From contig NZ_JACYHB010000005.1 of assembly GCF_014837295.1 (NCBI RefSeq), forward strand, positions 186,001-250,000: a stretch of 64,000 nt of DNA. Direction: 5' to 3'. The position numbers were made by a program, and so were the translations under genes. The stretch comes from Cellulosimicrobium arenosum. GTDB lineage: Bacteria > Actinomycetota > Actinomycetes > Actinomycetales > Cellulomonadaceae. Positions within the stretch are counted from its first letter, which is position 1; each line of letters starts with the position of its first letter. Of the stretch, positions 18,311 through 26,492 are shown piece by piece. The notes below the pieces were generated by a model. That model was not told where the DNA came from and ran no database searches. It saw nothing but the letters and a program-made list of their open reading frames with translations.

Positions 18311-21300
18311 TCAGCAGGTCTTCGCGGAGTACGTCACCTCCTGCGTGACGCGCTGGCCACCGCCGGCCGGGACCGCCGACACCGTCACGCTGCCCGCCTC
18401 GACACCGCTCGCACGCACCGCGAACGACTGGTAGCCGTTCTTGCCGCCCGCCACCGCGGCGAAGGACTTCTCGCCGAACGGCGTCGTGACCGCGACGTCG
18501 AGCGGCTCGGCTCCGGCGTTCGTCGCGCGGACCGCGACGTAGCCCTTGCCGGCGAGGCAGCGCGCCTGCACGTCCACGCGGACCTGCGGCGCCTGCGGCG
18601 TCGCGGCGAGCAGCGCGCTCAGCGCGCTGGCCTGGGTCCGCCAGTCGAACACGTTCGGGTGCTGCGCGGACTCCCCGCCCGCCCAGCGCACGCCGAGCCG
18701 GTCGCCCGCCGTCCGGTCCTGCGACCAGATCGTCGCGGCCTGGCGGTCCACGAACTCCTGGTACTCGTCGGAGCCCGTGGTGTCGTTGAGGTCCATGAAG
18801 TACCGCATGAAGACGCCCTTGAACTGCTTGCCGTTGTCGTCGCAGGTCGCATCGAGCGCGTCACAGCTCTCGGTGAGCACCCCGTCGGAGACGAGCACGT
18901 CCGAGGCCAGGGCCGCGTCCGCGAGCCGTTCGGCGGTCTCGAGGGGCTCCGCGTCACCGGTCGCCCGGTGGAGCTCCAGGCCGGCGCCGATCGCGAGGCC
19001 CTGGTTGTAGCTCCAGACCGTGCCGCCGTTGTTGCGGCAGTCGCCCGTGAGGCCGTCGTTGACCAGGCCGTCGGCGTTGATCATGCCGCTCTCGGTGAGC
19101 CAGTCCCACCCGGTCTGCGAGCGCTCGAGCCACGTCGTGTCCCCGTCGATGCGGTTGTGCAGCTCGGCCGTGAGCCGGACGTACAGGCCGTTGGTGACGG
19201 CGTTCTTGTAGGTCCGCTCACCGTCCCACCACACGCCGCCGCCGCACGTCGACTCGTCCCAGTAGCCGTGCACGTAGTCGCCGATCGTGACGGCCATGTC
19301 GAGGTACTTCTGGTCGCCCGTCAGGTCGTACGCGGAGACCCAGGCGAGCCCCCACCACGCGGAGTCGTCGATCGCGCGGCTCGTGAAGTTGCCGAGCAGC
19401 TCGTCGCCCGACATCTCGCCCGCGGGGAACGGTGCCTTGTTCCGCTCGAACGTGCGGTCCACCTGCTCGAGGTAGCTCAGGTCGCCCGTGCGGCTCATGT
19501 AGTCGATGACGGTGTGCGTCGCGACGGCGGAGTTCCACCAGCTCGACGGCCACCACGCCTTCTCGGGGTCGTAGTCGCCCATGAGGGTGCTCGCCGCGCT
19601 CGCGGCGCGCTGCACCGCGGGTGGGTTCTCGACGAGCGCGTCCACGAGCGGCAGCAGGACCTCGCGGGCATGATCGCTCACCTGTCCCTCCGTGGCGTCC
19701 GCGACCGTGCGGCGCAGGGTCGCGAGCGTCTCGGCCAGCGCGTCGGCGTGCGCGCCGTCGAGCTGCTCCTGGGCGGTCTCGACCAGGTCGAGGAGAGTCT
19801 GCGCCGTCGCGTCGGCGACGTCGCCGCTGCGCTGCAGGGCACCGACCTGGGCGCGGATCTCGTCCAGGCCCGTGCTCGCGGTGAGCCACTGCGACACGAG
19901 CAGCGTCAGCTCGGCACGCGTCTCGTCGTCGAGCTGCGAGGCGACCGTGGTGTCGACCGCCACGCGCAGCGCGCGGACCTGCGCGACCACGCCCGCGGCG
20001 TCGTGCGCGTCCTCGGCGTCCTGCGCCGCGTCGACGATCGCCCCGAGCCGCTCCGCGGTGCCGGCCGGGATGCGACCGGCGTCGAGCGCGTCGGCGAGCT
20101 CGCCCACCTTCGGGGTGTGCGCGAGGAGCTCGACCTCCGAGAGCGTCGCCGCCCCGCCCGTCGACCCGGTGACGTGCAGCCGGTAGTACCGGTACACCTG
20201 CGGGTCGGCGATCGAGAACGCGCGCGTCTCGCGACGGTTCGCGAACGACTGGCCCGTGCGCTCGTCGAGCGTCGTCCAGGTCTCGCCGTCCGTCGAGCCC
20301 TCGAGCGTCCACGCCGTGGGGTCCGCGCCGTCGGCCGCGGCCGACGTGAGCGTGTACATCCGCGCCCGCGCCGTGGTGCCCGTCAGCTCGTACGCGACCG
20401 ACGCGGAGCCGACCGCGAGCTCGGTCGACGACGTGTCGTCGAACAGCGCGGCCCCGTCGGCGCCGTCCTTGTCCACGGTCACCGTCCCCGAGCCCGTCAC
20501 GTCCGCGAGCGGGTCGGGCAGGTCGGCGCCCTGCGTGATCGACGGCGGCGCGTCGTCCTCGCCGGTGCCCCAGTCGGACGGCGTCGGCCCCATGTCGAGC
20601 TCGATCGTGCCGCCGTCGGCGAGCTGGTCGTGCGTCAGGTAGGTGGCCGACTGCTCGACGCCGTTCACCGTCACGCCCTGGACGTAGATGTTCTCGGCGC
20701 TGTTGTCCGGCGCGTCGATCACCAGGTCCTCGCCGTTCTCCAGGTGGATCGTCGCGTGCGTGAACAGCGGCGAGCCGATCACGTACGTCGGGCTGCCCAT
20801 CTGCAGCGGGTAGAAGCCGAGCGCGCTGAACAGCCACCACGCCGACATCTCGCCATTGTCCTCGTCGCCCGGGTAGCCCTGCCCGATGTCGTTGCCCGTG
20901 AACGAGCGGGCCATCGCGGTCCGCACGGCCTCGGCCGTCTTCGCGGGCTCGCCCGCGAACGCGTACATGTACGGGATGTGGTGCGAGACCTGGTTGCTCA
21001 GGCCCCACTGCCCCTGGCGGATCGCCTTGGCCTCGCGCATCTCGTGGATCACGCCGCCGTACGAGCCCGGCTTCGAGGCCGTCTCCGGCGTGGCGAAGAA
21101 CTCGTCGAGCTTCGCGCCGAGCGCGTCCGTGCCGCCATACAGGTTCGCCAGGCCCTGGCCGTCCTGGACCGCGTGGAACGCGAAGTTCCAGCCGTCGGTC
21201 TCGGTGAACTCGTTGCCCCAGACCTCGGGGTCGAAGTCCGCCGCGGACTGGCTCCACGAGCCGTCCTCCTCGCGGCCCCGCAGGAAGCCCGCGGTCGGGT

Positions 21301-24300
21301 CGAACAGCGTCGAGTAGTTCAGCGCGCGGTTCAGGTAGTACTCGTAGTTGTCCGCGTACTCCTGGTGACGTGGGTCGTCCTCGGCGCTCGTGTCGAGGAG
21401 CTTCTTCGACATCGTCGCGATGCCGTAGTCGTTGAGGTAGTCCTCGAGCGACCACGACGCGCTCTCGTGCGTCGACGTCGGCGTGTAGCCGAGGAACGTC
21501 GCGGGGTCGAGGCCCTTGCGCCCCACGCTCGCGTTCGGCGGCGCGGTCGACGCGTTCTTGAGCGCGGCGTCGTAGGCCGCCTGCACGTCGATGCCGGGGA
21601 CGTCCTTGAGGTAGGCGTCGGCGAACGCGACGTCGGAGCTCGTGCCCGTCATGGAGTCCGCGTAGCCCGGGGCGGACCAGCGCGAGACCCAGCCGCCGTC
21701 GTCGTACTGCTGGACGAACCCGTTCACCATCTCGCCGGCCTCGGTCGGGTACAGCAGCGAGTACGCGGGCCATGCCGTGCGGTAGGTGTCCCAGAAGCCG
21801 TTGTTGACGAAGACCTTGCCGTCCTCGACCCGGGCACCCGTCTCGGTGGCCGTCGTGCCCTGCGGCGCGGGGTCGCCCGACGCCGAGGACTGCACGACGT
21901 GCCGGTACTCGGGGTCCGCCGCCGTGCCCGTGTTCTCGTAGCCCGAGTTCGGGTAGAGGTTCAGGCGGTACAGGTTCGAGTAGAGCGAGACGAGCGTGTC
22001 GTGGTCCGCACCCTCGACCTCGATGACGTCGAGCGCGTCGTCCCACAGGTCCTGCGCGCGGTCCTCGACCGTGTCGAACGTGTCGTCCGCGGAGATCTCG
22101 AGGTCGAGGTTGTGCTGCGCCTGCTCCACGCTCATCAGCGACGTCGCGAGGCGCAGCGTCACCACCTTGTCCTCGGACGTGTCGAACTTCAGGTAGCCCG
22201 TGACGCCGTCACCACCACCACCGGTGAGGCTGCCGCTGCCGGTCACCGGCCGGTCGACCGTGCCGTAGACGAACATGCGCGTCATGCCCGCCGAGCTCCC
22301 CGGCGTGCTGACGTCCGTGTAGCCCGAGACGACGCCCGTCTCCGCGTCGAGGCTCAGCCCGCCGGCGTCGTTCACGTTGTCGAAGACCAGGTTGGACTCG
22401 TCGCCCGTGAACGTGAACCGGAACATCGCCGCGTGGTCGGTCGGCGCGATCTCGGTCTGCATGCCGTTGTCGAACGTCACGCCGTAGTAGTGCGCTCGGG
22501 CGACCTCTGCGCCGTGGGAGAACGTGAGCGCGCGCCGCGACCGGTTCGCGTCCGGCGTCCCGGTCGCCGCCGACGGCATCACCTGGAACGTCTGGCGGTC
22601 CCCCATCCACGGGCTCGGCTCGTGGCTGAGCGAGAACGCCTGGATCGACGGGCGGTTCTGCTCGTCGTTGCCCTTCTGGTACTGGTACAGCCAGCGGTTG
22701 GTCCCGGCGTCGGTGACCGGGGTCCAGAAGTTGAAGCCGTGCGGGACCGCGGTCGCGGGGATGTTGTTCCCGCGCGAGAAGTCGCCGCTGGAGTTGGTGC
22801 CGCGCGTCGTGACGACGTAGTCCGAGGGGTGCTCGGCGGTCGGCCGCTCGGGCTCACCGGTCACGGCGACGTCGTCGATCCAGCCGCTGAAGTCTCCCGG
22901 GCCGTCGGGGTTGTCGTAGCCGACGAGGACGCGGTCGATCGTCTTGCCCGCCGCGACCTCGCCGATGTGCGAGGCCACCGAGTTCCACTGGTTGGTGAAG
23001 AGCGTCTTCGCCTCGCCCTGGCCCTGCGGGCTCACGATCGCGCCGTGCTCGTCGACCGCGGCCAGGTCGCTCAGGTAGGTGCCGTCCGTGAACGCGAGGT
23101 CGACGGCGGCGAACGTGCTCGCGTACTCGAGGTCGTTCTCCGACGCCTCGGGGAAGATCACGTACGACAGCTCGGTGTCGGCGCCGACGGGCACGTCGAC
23201 GTCGAGCACCTTCGCGTACGCGAACCCGCGCCCGTCGGTCGTCTGGCTCCCTGCGTAGTGCAGGGCACCGACGCCGGTCCAGCCGACCTGCGACGGCGCG
23301 TTGTAGGCCGCGCTCGGCCCGGACCCGACCTCGGCGGTCATGCTCGTGCTCGCGAGCGGCTCCGTCGCGAGCTGCAGCTCGGCGAGCTGGGTACCGTCGC
23401 TCCCGCTGTTGGACGTGATGTCGAGCCGGTAGAACCGGTACTCCCCCGGCTCCGCGACGGTGTAGCCACGCGTCTGGAACCGCTCCGAGAAGGTCTGGTT
23501 GCCGCGCGGGTCCAGCGTGGTCCAGGACGTCCCGTCCGCCGACCCCTGGAGCTCCCACGCGCGCGGGTCGCGGCCGGGCGAGTCGTTGGCGGACGACAGC
23601 GCGTAGGCCTTCACGGTGGTCGGCTCGTCGAGCTCGTACGTGATCTGCGCGGTCCGTGCCCCGGCCAGCCACTTGGTCGTGACGTCGCCGTCGGCGAGCT
23701 TGTCGGCGGTCTCGTCGGGCGCGTTCTCCTTGCTCGCGGTGACCTTCGTGACGTGGTCCGCCACGTCGCCCGGGAAGTCGACCGTGCCCGGTTCGAGCCG
23801 GCGGACCGACGTCCCCGAGATCGTGACGTCCACGGCCGCGGCGTCGTGCGTGCGGATCTGGAACTGGGGCGTGCCGCCCCCCGACGCGGGACGCGCGAGG
23901 TCGACCGTGACGGTCTGCGGCTCGTCCGAGAGCGTCACGTACGTGCCACCGACGTCGGAGCCGCCGCTGTAGACGTTGAGGAAGACCTTGCCGGTGCCCG
24001 TCAGGGTCGCCTCGGCGCGCATCGTGACCCCGCGCTCGAGGTCCGGCACGGGCACCTGCACCCAGGTCTCGCCCCGGGCGGCCATCGCCCAGCGCTGCGC
24101 CGGGTCGCCGTCGGGGGTCGTCGCGTCCTCCAGGGTGCCGTCCACCTTGCCGACACCGTTCTGGAACGGCCCCTCCCACGCGAGCTCGTCGGTCGCGGCG
24201 CCCAGCACGTCGTCGCCCGTGGTCGTGCTCGGGCTGCGCTCGAGGACGGACGTGCCGACGACCCCGTCGACCCGGGGCCCGCCGGCAGTCTCCTCGGGCG

Positions 24301-24502
24301 TGCTGGTCCAGTCGAGCGGGCCGTCGTCGGCCTCGAAGGACGTCGAGAGGTCGCCCGGGTCGTCTGCGGGTGCGGCGTGCGCAGCGACGGAGCCCGTCGC
24401 GAGGGTCGTCCCGCTGAGCAGGAGGCTCAGCGCGACGGTCGCGGCGACGCCACGGCCCGCCGTCGGACGGGGCAGAGGTGCGTGCGTTCGGTGGGGCGAC
24501 AT
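18311..24502 (-). CDS. Secreted bifunctional GH92 alpha-mannosidase / GH76 alpha-1,6-mannanase
   Basis: A 2063-residue exported enzyme combining two mannan-degrading domains. The ATG at 24502 has an AAGGA ribosome-binding site. Order (approximate residues): signal peptide 1-45; jelly-roll regions 50-240 and 380-560, around an F5/8-type C (discoidin) domain at 245-378; GH92 565-1310, with NNGFWDTYRTAWPAY, GQWGLSNQVSHHIPYMY and the acidic motif GDEDNGEMSAWW near 1212; second F5/8-type C domain 1328-1461; helical FIVAR-like spacer 1465-1628; GH76 1628-1965 with the Asp-Asp pair in AIDDSAWWG near 1710; C-terminal beta domain 1968-2063. GH92 enzymes trim alpha-1,2/1,3-mannose side chains and GH76 enzymes cut the alpha-1,6 backbone, so the fusion fits stepwise digestion of yeast cell-wall mannan. 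Activities are inferred from family. Confidence 0.93.
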   Translation of the reverse strand: MSPHRTHAPLPRPTAGRGVAATVALSLLLSGTTLATGSVAAHAAPADDPGDLSTSFEADDGPLDWTSTPEETAGGPRVDGVVGTSVLERSPSTTTGDDVLGAATDELAWEGPFQNGVGKVDGTLEDATTPDGDPAQRWAMAARGETWVQVPVPDLERGVTMRAEATLTGTGKVFLNVYSGGSDVGGTYVTLSDEPQTVTVDLARPASGGGTPQFQIRTHDAAAVDVTISGTSVRRLEPGTVDFPGDVADHVTKVTASKENAPDETADKLADGDVTTKWLAGARTAQITYELDEPTTVKAYALSSANDSPGRDPRAWELQGSADGTSWTTLDPRGNQTFSERFQTRGYTVAEPGEYRFYRLDITSNSGSDGTQLAELQLATEPLASTSMTAEVGSGPSAAYNAPSQVGWTGVGALHYAGSQTTDGRGFAYAKVLDVDVPVGADTELSYVIFPEASENDLEYASTFAAVDLAFTDGTYLSDLAAVDEHGAIVSPQGQGEAKTLFTNQWNSVASHIGEVAAGKTIDRVLVGYDNPDGPGDFSGWIDDVAVTGEPERPTAEHPSDYVVTTRGTNSSGDFSRGNNIPATAVPHGFNFWTPVTDAGTNRWLYQYQKGNDEQNRPSIQAFSLSHEPSPWMGDRQTFQVMPSAATGTPDANRSRRALTFSHGAEVARAHYYGVTFDNGMQTEIAPTDHAAMFRFTFTGDESNLVFDNVNDAGGLSLDAETGVVSGYTDVSTPGSSAGMTRMFVYGTVDRPVTGSGSLTGGGGDGVTGYLKFDTSEDKVVTLRLATSLMSVEQAQHNLDLEISADDTFDTVEDRAQDLWDDALDVIEVEGADHDTLVSLYSNLYRLNLYPNSGYENTGTAADPEYRHVVQSSASGDPAPQGTTATETGARVEDGKVFVNNGFWDTYRTAWPAYSLLYPTEAGEMVNGFVQQYDDGGWVSRWSAPGYADSMTGTSSDVAFADAYLKDVPGIDVQAAYDAALKNASTAPPNASVGRKGLDPATFLGYTPTSTHESASWSLEDYLNDYGIATMSKKLLDTSAEDDPRHQEYADNYEYYLNRALNYSTLFDPTAGFLRGREEDGSWSQSAADFDPEVWGNEFTETDGWNFAFHAVQDGQGLANLYGGTDALGAKLDEFFATPETASKPGSYGGVIHEMREAKAIRQGQWGLSNQVSHHIPYMYAFAGEPAKTAEAVRTAMARSFTGNDIGQGYPGDEDNGEMSAWWLFSALGFYPLQMGSPTYVIGSPLFTHATIHLENGEDLVIDAPDNSAENIYVQGVTVNGVEQSATYLTHDQLADGGTIELDMGPTPSDWGTGEDDAPPSITQGADLPDPLADVTGSGTVTVDKDGADGAALFDDTSSTELAVGSASVAYELTGTTARARMYTLTSAAADGADPTAWTLEGSTDGETWTTLDERTGQSFANRRETRAFSIADPQVYRYYRLHVTGSTGGAATLSEVELLAHTPKVGELADALDAGRIPAGTAERLGAIVDAAQDAEDAHDAAGVVAQVRALRVAVDTTVASQLDDETRAELTLLVSQWLTASTGLDEIRAQVGALQRSGDVADATAQTLLDLVETAQEQLDGAHADALAETLATLRRTVADATEGQVSDHAREVLLPLVDALVENPPAVQRAASAASTLMGDYDPEKAWWPSSWWNSAVATHTVIDYMSRTGDLSYLEQVDRTFERNKAPFPAGEMSGDELLGNFTSRAIDDSAWWGLAWVSAYDLTGDQKYLDMAVTIGDYVHGYWDESTCGGGVWWDGERTYKNAVTNGLYVRLTAELHNRIDGDTTWLERSQTGWDWLTESGMINADGLVNDGLTGDCRNNGGTVWSYNQGLAIGAGLELHRATGDAEPLETAERLADAALASDVLVSDGVLTESCDALDATCDDNGKQFKGVFMRYFMDLNDTTGSDEYQEFVDRQAATIWSQDRTAGDRLGVRWAGGESAQHPNVFDWRTQASALSALLAATPQAPQVRVDVQARCLAGKGYVAVRATNAGAEPLDVAVTTPFGEKSFAAVAGGKNGYQSFAVRASGVEAGSVTVSAVPAGGGQRVTQEVTYSAKTC

Positions 24503-24561
24503 CGATGTCCTTCGAGCAGGGCGGGCGTCGATGCCCGCGGCTGACAGCGCTAGCACCGCTG

Positions 24562-24590
24562 ACTGTGCCAAAGTCCGTTGCTGGGGTCAA
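24562..24590 (-). promoter_or_regulatory. Candidate promoter of the GH92-GH76 gene
   Basis: On the minus strand TTGACC (24590-24585) and CACAGT (24567-24562) are 17 nt apart, a fair sigma-70-type promoter about 60 bp before the start codon. The adjoining AGCG-N7-CGCT sequence could be an operator. Confidence 0.45.
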
Positions 24591-24649
24591 CCCCCAGGGG
24601 GTGAGTCGCCGCCGACGCACCGGCCGTGCGACAGACGTGACGTGCGTGG

Positions 24650-24722
24650 AGCCGCCTGTCGGGTTCGAACCGACGACCTTTCGCTTACAAGGCGAATGCT
24701 CTACCAGCTGAGCTAAGGCGGC
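24650..24722 (-). tRNA. tRNA-Thr (anticodon UGU)
   Basis: A 73-nt cloverleaf: acceptor GCCGCCT pairs with AGGCGGC, the D arm is AGCTCAGCTGGTAGAGCA, the anticodon stem is TTCGC/GCGAA with loop CTTGTAA (anticodon TGT), and the T arm contains GGTTCGAACCC. CCA is not encoded. The UGU anticodon reads ACA and ACG threonine codons. Confidence 0.97.
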
Positions 24723-24733
24723 GTGCCCGGCGC

Positions 24734-24770
24734 GGCCGGGCGAGCGAACAGACTACCCGCTCGCCCGGCC
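24734..24770 (-). terminator. Terminator of the DsbA-like gene
   Basis: Perfect 13-bp arms (24734-24746 and 24758-24770) around an 11-nt loop lie 28 bp past the stop codon of the thioredoxin-fold protein and just before the tRNA gene on the same strand. Confidence 0.85.
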
Positions 24771-24798
24771 CGCAGGGATCGGGGCAGATCGCTGCGGA

Positions 24799-25734
24799 TC
24801 AGTCCTGCGACTGCTCCTCGACCTTGCCCTCGGTGTCCTCGTCGGTCGTGCCCTCCGGGTCGGAGGCGGCACCGTCACCCGAGGCGGCGTCCGCCACGGC
24901 CTGCGGCAGCGCGCTGGGGTCGCTCCAGTTGCCGTCCCAGCGCACCCCGCCGATCGTGATCGTCGGCGTCCCGAAACCGCCGGACTGCGGGTTCATGAGG
25001 TCCGGGTTCTGGGTGGTGGCCGTCGTGGCCGCGCCGGCCCACGCGCCGAACTCGTCGCGGGCGGTGCCGTCGGCGATCTGGCCCGCGACGTCGCTCGGCA
25101 CCCCGGCCTGCTCGGCGAGGTCCGCGATCTGCTCGTCCGTCAGCGTGGCCGTGCCCTCCTCGGGCTGGTTCGCGAACAGGATCGCGTTGAAGTCGCTCAG
25201 CGCCTCCGGGGCTCGGTCGGCGACGAAGCCGGCCGCGGAGGCCGCTCGGGTCGAGTACTCCTTCGACTGGGCAGCCCGGTCCAGGATCGCCACCGGGTGC
25301 AGCACCACGGTCACGTCCCCCGACTCGCGCAGCTGGTCCAGCGTGGCCCCGTTCGACTCCTCGAAGTCGCCGCAGATCGGGCACATGTAGTCGAGGTAGA
25401 CGCCGACCTCGACCGCGTCCGCGCCGTTGTCGGTACCGGCGACGCCGTCGGCACCCATCGGGATGCCGCCGTCGTCGCCCGCGGTCGAGGGCGAGTCGAC
25501 GGCGGTCAGGTCGCCGCTGGCCGTGGCGTCCGCGGCGTCGTTCTGGTCGTTCAGCGCAGGGATGAAGAACCACAGGAACACGCCGATGAGCACGGCGAGA
25601 CCGACGACGAGCGCGCCGATCGTGATGAAGCGGTTGCGCCGGTCGCGCTTGAGCTGCGCCTCGCGCAGCGCGAGGGCCTCCGCGCGGGCGGCGTCGCGCC
25701 GCTGGGCCTTGGTCTGGGGTTCGTTGGCAGGCAT
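24799..25734 (-). CDS. Membrane-anchored DsbA-like thioredoxin-fold protein
   Basis: A 311-residue protein with a basic cytoplasmic N-terminus, a transmembrane helix at about 37-59 (ITIGALVVGLAVLIGVFLWFF) and an extracytoplasmic DsbA-type domain. The redox motif CPIC lies in YLDYMCPICGDFEESNG, and the cis-Pro region FGTPTITIGG near 275 completes the fold. It probably introduces or shuffles disulfides in exported proteins. It is similar to the actinobacterial Ser/Thr-kinase-linked DsbA-like (DSBA oxidoreductase) proteins. A small membrane protein gene lies directly upstream on the same strand and could be its partner, since actinobacterial DsbA relatives work with VKOR, which is not seen here. 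Confidence 0.9.
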   Translation of the reverse strand: MPANEPQTKAQRRDAARAEALALREAQLKRDRRNRFITIGALVVGLAVLIGVFLWFFIPALNDQNDAADATASGDLTAVDSPSTAGDDGGIPMGADGVAGTDNGADAVEVGVYLDYMCPICGDFEESNGATLDQLRESGDVTVVLHPVAILDRAAQSKEYSTRAASAAGFVADRAPEALSDFNAILFANQPEEGTATLTDEQIADLAEQAGVPSDVAGQIADGTARDEFGAWAGAATTATTQNPDLMNPQSGGFGTPTITIGGVRWDGNWSDPSALPQAVADAASGDGAASDPEGTTDEDTEGKVEEQSQD

Positions 25735-25803
25735 GGTCGTCCTTCGAGTTCAGGGGGAGTCGTGCGGTCGGTGCGCGCGTGCCCGGGGCGCCGGCCGGCG
25801 CGT

Positions 25804-26418
25804 TCAGGCGAGGGCGGGCACCGGCGGCCCGCGCAGCGACCGCACCGCCGCGTCGGCGAGACGGTGCAGCGTGGCGGGCACCACGTCGGGCACGGGCCGC
25901 ACGGCCTGCCGGACGCCGAGCGTCCCCGGGACGACCGCGGTGACGAGGCGGCGCGCGAGGTCGCGCGCACCGCGCACACCGTGCACGGCCCGGGCCACGA
26001 CGCGCCGGGCGCGCTCGTGCGCACGCCGCACGGACGCGGTCACGCCCCACGCGACGAGCGCCACGAGCGCGTGCGCCACGAGCACCGGCACGGCGAGGGC
26101 TCCGAGCACCGTGGCCATCGCCGCCGGGTCACCACCGAGCGCCATCTCGGACGGGCAGTCCGGCGCCGCGTGCACGAGCGCCAGCCGCATGCCCGCCATC
26201 CCCCAGCCGCCCGGGACGGGGACGCACTGGTGCACGACGGCGAACCCGCGGTCGGCCAGGTAGGTCCCCGTGGTCGCGACGACGGCGACCAGGAGGAGCA
26301 GCGGTGCGACGATCCGGGGCGGGTTCGCGCCACGGGTCCGGGCGCGCGCGACGGGGCGGGCGCGCGCGAACGCGCTCGCCGTCCGCGCCATGGCGCGCGG
26401 GACCGTCGGGAGAGCCAC
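25804..26418 (-). CDS. Membrane protein of unknown function
   Basis: Not recognised. A 204-residue protein with an Arg/Ala-rich N-terminus, a first hydrophobic helix near 37-55 (IVAPLLLLVAVVATTGTYLA), a short loop with two Cys (HQCVPVPGG, APDCPSE) facing outside, a second helix near 100-125 and a long Arg-rich C-terminal tail. The GTG start lies 7 nt after TAGGCT (leaderless). The two outer-face cysteines and the neighbouring DsbA-like gene suggest a redox link, but this is only inference. Confidence 0.7.
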   Translation of the reverse strand: MALPTVPRAMARTASAFARARPVARARTRGANPPRIVAPLLLLVAVVATTGTYLADRGFAVVHQCVPVPGGWGMAGMRLALVHAAPDCPSEMALGGDPAAMATVLGALAVPVLVAHALVALVAWGVTASVRRAHERARRVVARAVHGVRGARDLARRLVTAVVPGTLGVRQAVRPVPDVVPATLHRLADAAVRSLRGPPVPALA

Positions 26419-26492
26419 GTCGGTCAGCCTACACAGCGCGGCCGGACGGAACCTGGGAGCCACCTGGGGCTACGAGCCCGCCGACCGGGACC

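Noticed and set aside
18110-24544. A 2144-codon open frame antisense to the GH92-GH76 gene
   Set aside because: It is an Arg/Val/Asp-rich shadow typical of the GC-rich complementary strand; it has no domain, signal or ribosome-binding site, while the minus strand encodes clear catalytic motifs.
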